From the NCBI GenBank assembly GCA_902984215.1, contig CADWAF010004093.1, positions 1-11,618 on the forward strand: a stretch of 11,618 nucleotides of DNA, written 5' to 3'. This DNA comes from Willaertia magna. Its lineage: Eukaryota > Heterolobosea > Eutetramitea > Acrasida > Naegleriidae. The notes beneath the pieces are model-generated. The model did no database searches. It had not been told where the DNA came from and worked only from the letters and a program-made list of their open reading frames with translations. Position 1 is the first letter of the stretch, and the number at the start of each line of letters is the position of its first letter. Positions 7,539-11,618 of this stretch are shown piece by piece. The position numbers and the translations under genes were made by a program.

Positions 7539-8261
7539 TTAGTTATAAATGTAACAACAAGTAATTTGTTGTGGAGCTGGACATCTGCCACCAAAATACA
7601 AATCAAGGTACTGACCTCTTTCAAATTGATTACAATGGTTTTGATGTTGAATTGTAATACTTTCCAATAAATAATTTCTTTTCAATTCATTATTAATTAA
7701 TACAGTACTATATAAATTATAAACAGTTTCTGTTTGTTTAAAATCTAATTCATATTCATACCATTTTCCAACATCAACTAAAGTTTTAAATATCTTTAAC
7801 AATGTACCTTGATGTTTAAATGGTTCTTGGCCTAAATCATAGGCATAAGCTGCCACTTCTACTTTAGATATTAGACTACAATTATTTACATTACCCAAAA
7901 CGTATTTGTGATCAGGACTTTGGATAACACATTCCATAGGTCTACGCCACACAAATCTATCGCTATCATCGTGAACGAAATCTAAATATCCACATCTAGA
8001 TGAACCATATAATTTATTCCAACTGTCTGTACAATAAACCCCCATATCATCGGTAGGTTCAAATAAATAAGTAGACATAATCGGTGTCATTTGGATAAAA
8101 GCAGAGATTGTGGTTTTCGATCTAAAACCATAGAATGGTAATCCATTTTGATAAAAACTACCTTTCTCTACTATTTTACATTTAATATTTGATTGGCAAT
8201 CAACATTTAAAAAAACAAAGCTCAAAAGTACCAATAAATAAATAATATTACGTTGTGACAT
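7539..8261 (-). CDS. Secreted cysteine-rich protein, family not recognised
   Basis: Single exon, 240 residues. The frame opens three codons earlier at a TTG; the ATG at 8259-8261 lies directly after an A-run. The first 22 or so residues form a typical signal peptide (IIYLLVLLSFVFLNVDC) with no later membrane span, so the product is probably exported or lysosomal. About ten Cys residues are spread in small groups, among them a terminal TCCYIYN, implying disulfide bonds. Other recognisable stretches are FYQNGLPFYGF, TYLFEPTDDMGVYCTDSWN and RRPMECVIQSPD, rich in aromatic residues. NCS offers an N-glycosylation site. I cannot name a family; it resembles lineage-specific secreted proteins of social amoebae in style only. 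Its start is just 37 bases past the INTS9 stop, and its stop lies about 118 bases before the PLRG1 exon, so its promoter probably overlaps the INTS9 3' end. Confidence 0.75.
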   Translation of the reverse strand: MSQRNIIYLLVLLSFVFLNVDCQSNIKCKIVEKGSFYQNGLPFYGFRSKTTISAFIQMTPIMSTYLFEPTDDMGVYCTDSWNKLYGSSRCGYLDFVHDDSDRFVWRRPMECVIQSPDHKYVLGNVNNCSLISKVEVAAYAYDLGQEPFKHQGTLLKIFKTLVDVGKWYEYELDFKQTETVYNLYSTVLINNELKRNYLLESITIQHQNHCNQFERGQYLDLYFGGRCPAPQQITCCYIYN

Positions 8262-8298
8262 TTTTTCCAATAATTATAATGATATCTTTGTAATTATT

Positions 8299-10692
8299 TT
8301 ACAACATGTACAAGTTTTGCATTAAAATTTCTTTTAAATATTTTCTTGTACTTTCATTAGGTGCTTCAATTAAAGTATCCTCTGCATTAAAAACTATCTT
8401 ACTTGAAAGTGCTGGAATATCAATAGTATAGGTACCATATCCATGTATTTGACTATTAGGAGCTGTTACAAATATGTCATCAAATCCTTCTGCTTGTAAT
8501 TTTAATACAATTTTTTCAACACTGACATCTCCAAATAACATTCTTTCTTGTTTTTGTGAACTGACTTTTCTTTTCTTTAAATCTGTGTCTTTTTCGTTCT
8601 GTTGGTCATCATTTTCTTCTTGAATAGTTGTATTTTCTTCTTTAAATTTATCCAATATATATTTACCATCTTTAGCATTCAATTCTGCTGTAATTCTACC
8701 TACATAAACACCTTTCATTACTTTTGGATATATTGTTTGAGATAATTCAGGTGTAATAGTAGCCAATTCAAATTTTCTTTTTAAGTGTTGTTTTTTAATT
8801 GCTAAAAAGTCATCCCCACTATTTTTTGTAAAATCTTCACTACAATGAGAAATAGCATGAATTTTTTCAGTCACAAACTTTGAAATCATTCTAAAATCTA
8901 ATGCATTTAATAATGAACTAGTCGTGGAAACACCATTCAATGCATGTATTAGTTCAGAACTAGGAGTATATGATCTATTCATTTGTTGTTGTTGTAATTG
9001 AGGTAAAGGTAGATCCATTCCAACATTGGTTAAAATTAAATGTTGTGGATTTGTTTGTTTCATCATGTACATAATATCCGAGTTTTTTAGCCTTAAATCT
9101 ATTGGGCAATAAATAAATTTCATTGATGGAGCATTTGGTGGTATTAAATTAACAAAAGGTGTTATTGATTCTATAAAATTATAATCTGGTTCAATATAAA
9201 CTAGTGCATTATTAATATTTCTTTGGAAGATAGGAATTAATTGTAAAATATCACCCATTCTTAATGATGGATGTCCAGCAAATACAATACATGGGTGACT
9301 AGTTCTATTTTGTTGATAAACTTGCATAAATTTAGAATTTACAGACTCAAATAACATTAATACTTTGTTTTGAAGTAAAGTCATATGTGAAAAAGGTGAT
9401 TCTGCAGTTAATGTTTTATCAACCTTTGTATTACATAACCATTCAGCACTAATGTTAGCATATTGTATTGCATGATCAGCTATTGGTGATATCATATAGA
9501 ACAAAGTATTTCCTAAATTTCTAGATTGTAAATAAGTATATAAAAAATCAATTAGGTCATAAATTAATCCTGACATATGACATGGAATTAATACATCTCC
9601 TCCATTTTCAATAATTGTACCTATTCCTTTACAAAATTCATTCAAAATTAGTTCAGGAATATAATGATGTAGTGGCGATACAACAGTTATATAATCACGT
9701 GAAAATAATGGATTAATTAAAGCTTGATTAGGAATAATTCCCATTTGATTAGTTGCTTGTGGAAATTGTTGTAAATAATAATAAATATTTCTTTCACTAA
9801 TAGGTGAAATATTCGACAAAATTATTAAAACATTTGTCATTGATGAACCACCGCTAAGGGATACTTGTTGAGTACTAGATGATGCATTAACAACATTTGT
9901 TGAAACAGTATTTAAATTATTAGAATTAATTCCTAAATCTAATTCTGAAGGGTGACGTATTTGAGCTCCACTTCTACTACTATGGCTAACATAAAGAATT
10001 TTTTCATATTCTGTTTGTATTAACCAATTACAATATCCTAAACTGTATCCACTACTTAAAGCTGATATTTGAAATATACCTCCAAATACCTGTATTCTTT
10101 CTTGATAACTGACTGTTTTTACTGCTTCTATTACTTTATAAATATCATCTTCACTATAAATAAGTTTCTCATTAGTATTTAATTTTAATTCATTCAATTT
10201 ATTATTTAATTGATTAGAATCTTTTTTAAATATTTGATTTAAATTTGTTAATTCTAAATGTTCACTTTGTTTTACATTAAAATATAATTCCAACATCATT
10301 TTCTTACCTAATTGCATTGTTGGTTCAGTAGAATAAATTATTGGTAATTTATTACATTTAATTTCTTTTAAATGTTTATACAGGTAAGGTAAAGCTAACA
10401 TATTTAATGGATTAGATATTAAAACAACATCTATTTGACTCATATCAAATTTATAAAAATTAGGTATTTGAAATATTACAGATGGATTATATTCTTGTAA
10501 ATTATTTAGTGAATTATAATTTAATCTAGATGTTTTATTAGTCGTTAAATTTTCTTTAGATTTAGAAAATCCCGCAGGTATTGGATTCCTTTTAAAAAAT
10601 TCATTTCCCCAATCCATAGAACAATCTAACAAAATACTAGTATTCTTAAATGTTAAAACATGACAACTTTCTCCGAGTGAATATATCTTCAT
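8299..10692 (-). CDS. ints9: Integrator complex subunit 9 (INTS9)
   Basis: Single exon, 797 residues from a clear ATG (10690-10692); human INTS9 has about 658. It is a metallo-beta-lactamase/beta-CASP protein of the CPSF100/INTS9 type. The N-terminus (MKIYSLGESCHVLTFKNTSI) and LLDCSMD match INTS9, and the place of the zinc-binding HxHxDH motif reads LISNPLNMLALPYL, so it is non-catalytic, as expected of the family. Further matches are STEPTMQLGKKM, SSGYSLGYCNWLIQ, GGDVLIPCHMSGLIYDL, AEWLCNTKVDK and FAGHPSLRMGD. A Ser/Asn/Thr-rich insert lies in the middle, a basic KKRKV nuclear signal at 706-710, and the last 90 or so residues form the C-terminal domain that pairs with INTS11. The INTS9-INTS11 module cleaves snRNA and nascent RNA 3' ends. 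It is 60 bases downstream of the Ras-like gene in the same orientation. Confidence 0.95.
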   Translation of the reverse strand: MKIYSLGESCHVLTFKNTSILLDCSMDWGNEFFKRNPIPAGFSKSKENLTTNKTSRLNYNSLNNLQEYNPSVIFQIPNFYKFDMSQIDVVLISNPLNMLALPYLYKHLKEIKCNKLPIIYSTEPTMQLGKKMMLELYFNVKQSEHLELTNLNQIFKKDSNQLNNKLNELKLNTNEKLIYSEDDIYKVIEAVKTVSYQERIQVFGGIFQISALSSGYSLGYCNWLIQTEYEKILYVSHSSRSGAQIRHPSELDLGINSNNLNTVSTNVVNASSSTQQVSLSGGSSMTNVLIILSNISPISERNIYYYLQQFPQATNQMGIIPNQALINPLFSRDYITVVSPLHHYIPELILNEFCKGIGTIIENGGDVLIPCHMSGLIYDLIDFLYTYLQSRNLGNTLFYMISPIADHAIQYANISAEWLCNTKVDKTLTAESPFSHMTLLQNKVLMLFESVNSKFMQVYQQNRTSHPCIVFAGHPSLRMGDILQLIPIFQRNINNALVYIEPDYNFIESITPFVNLIPPNAPSMKFIYCPIDLRLKNSDIMYMMKQTNPQHLILTNVGMDLPLPQLQQQQMNRSYTPSSELIHALNGVSTTSSLLNALDFRMISKFVTEKIHAISHCSEDFTKNSGDDFLAIKKQHLKRKFELATITPELSQTIYPKVMKGVYVGRITAELNAKDGKYILDKFKEENTTIQEENDDQQNEKDTDLKKRKVSSQKQERMLFGDVSVEKIVLKLQAEGFDDIFVTAPNSQIHGYGTYTIDIPALSSKIVFNAEDTLIEAPNESTRKYLKEILMQNLYML

Positions 10693-10752
10693 TTTTTTAA
10701 ATAAATTTTATAAGATAAATTTTCTTTACAACATTTTTTATTTTACAAGAAG

Positions 10753-11459
10753 CTACATTACGACACAGGTTTTGTTTTGTTTCTTTGGAGGAGAATTTAA
10801 AGGGATATCTTTTAAATGATGGTCTTCTGTGGTGCTAATTAATCCAGCTTTTTTCATAGACTTGTAAGTATCCTTTATAATCAATTTAAATATTTCCTTA
10901 ATATTTTCTGGATATTTAGAACTTATTTCAAAGAAGGGTATTTTTAATTTCTGTGCCAATTCTTTTCCTTGTTTAAATTCTACTTCTCTATCTTCTTCTA
11001 AATCAGCTTTAGTAGCTACCAGTATCAATGGTACTTTTTTCTCTTTTATACTCATAATTTTATCCACAAAATGTTGAATTTCTCCAAAAGACCTTTTATC
11101 TGTAATACTGTACACTATCATAAATCCTTCACAATTCTTAATTGCGTTCTCCATTACTACTTAATTTTAGTAAAACTATTCATGAAACGAGTACCTACCA
11201 TTTACATATTCATTAAGACCGGAAGTATCAATAATAGAAATCTCTATCGTTTCACCATCTTCTGTGTATATTTCTTTTCTATGAATATCTTCTACTGTTG
11301 GATCATAAGTGTCCAAAAACTCGTTCCTTATGAATTGAACAGTAAGGCAGCTTTTGCCTGTAATTTAAAGATTTTAATTAAACAATCCTGTTTCTAAGCC
11401 CGCACTCAAAACTTACCAACCGCACCTGCACCTATCATCCCAATCTTCACTTCATTCAT
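10753..11459 (-). CDS. Divergent Ras-family small GTPase with CAAX end, three exons
   Basis: Exons in coding order are 11417-11459, 11199-11357 and 10753-11156, with introns of 59 bases (11358-11416, GTAAGT…CAG) and 42 bases (11157-11198, GTAGGT…TAG). The joined frame is 606 bases, 201 residues. Motifs are the P-loop GAGAVGKS (10-17), switch I YDPTVED (32-38), the G3 box DTSG (58-61), VYSITDKRSF, G4 TKAD (116-119), G5 ISSK (145-148) and a Lys-containing tail ending in CVVM, a farnesylation-type CAAX. Compared with Ras, position 13 is Ala, Ala59 is Ser, catalytic Gln61 is Leu (codon CTT, 11215-11217) and the G4 Asn is Thr, as in Rac proteins. Leu at that Gln slows GTP hydrolysis in Ras, so the protein may be GAP-insensitive; Rap has Thr there. 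The second junction has two neighbouring AG acceptors. I cannot assign it to a named Ras or Rap orthologue. Confidence 0.88.
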
Positions 11460-11618
11460 TATTTTTTATTCAATTACAATCGTACATATTTCCACCATAT
11501 AAAGAAAAGAAGCTCAATTTTCAAAGGTTTAATTTTATTATAAATTACAAAACTCTATAATTACAAAATTGAGTTCAACTCAGTATTTTGGTCAATTAGG
11601 AAATGTTTGTTTGGAAGG
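11460..11618. other. Upstream region of the Ras-like gene and window edge
   Basis: AT-rich DNA that must hold the promoter of the minus-strand Ras-like gene. At the edge, a plus-strand ATG preceded by AA (11603-11605, then TTT GTT TGG AAG) could begin a divergent gene. On the minus strand an open frame enters from the right and stops at TAA (11561-11563) after 18 codons, which could be the end of another gene. Too little is visible to choose. A 13-base near-palindrome TGAGTTCAACTCA is at 11570-11582. Confidence 0.3.

Noticed and set aside
10390..10440. Missing metal-binding HxHxDH motif in INTS9
   Set aside because: INTS9 is the non-catalytic partner of INTS11 in all lineages I know of, so this is expected.
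11071..11397. Plus-strand open frame of 108 codons
   Set aside because: It lies antisense to the Ras-like gene, crosses both of its introns, has AT-driven hydrophobic composition and no recognisable motif.

Overview
This window looks like nuclear DNA of an AT-rich, bacteria-feeding amoeboid protist. A dictyostelid or related amoebozoan is my best guess; I am fairly sure of eukaryote and much less sure of the lineage. The grounds are short GT-AG introns (42 to 68 bases in the genes I resolved), ATG starts preceded by A-runs, TAA as the stop in seven of eight genes, Asn/Thr/Ser/Gln low-complexity runs, very AT-rich intergenic DNA, and a set of purely eukaryotic proteins. Three open frames that seem to begin upstream with GTG or TTG really start at an internal ATG, and three genes needed exons joined across introns; the coordinates given include this.

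Layout: bases 1 to about 2077 are gene-free DNA, roughly 90% A+T, with a recurrent 12-base palindrome (TATAAATTTATA, six perfect copies) and a strongly T-skewed block. A minus-strand 5S rRNA gene (2081-2198) follows. Then, on the minus strand, come a membrane-anchored secreted NlpC/P60-family protein whose catalytic Cys is Ser, an ERH (enhancer of rudimentary) homologue in three exons, and a BORCS5 (BORC subunit) homologue in three exons. The plus-strand NUDT21/CFIm25 gene (three exons) is divergent from BORCS5 across a 166-base shared promoter and ends tail-to-tail with PLRG1, six bases apart. The right part is a tight minus-strand series in the order Ras-like GTPase, INTS9, a secreted Cys-rich protein, and PLRG1. 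PLRG1 lacks its N-terminal part and no start codon can be found for it.

Functionally, four of the eight protein genes act in nuclear RNA processing: ERH (mRNA splicing/decay cofactor), NUDT21 (poly(A)-site choice), PLRG1 (NineTeen-complex spliceosome factor) and INTS9 (Integrator). The others concern the lysosome surface (BORCS5), Ras signalling, and the secretory pathway or cell surface (the NlpC/P60-like protein and the orphan Cys-rich protein). I see no operon logic, transposon, CRISPR array or viral gene. The points most worth a second look are the headless PLRG1, the Cys-to-Ser NlpC/P60 protein with an exact 24-base duplication in its membrane segment, the Ras protein with Leu at the Gln61 position, and the palindrome-rich AT desert.
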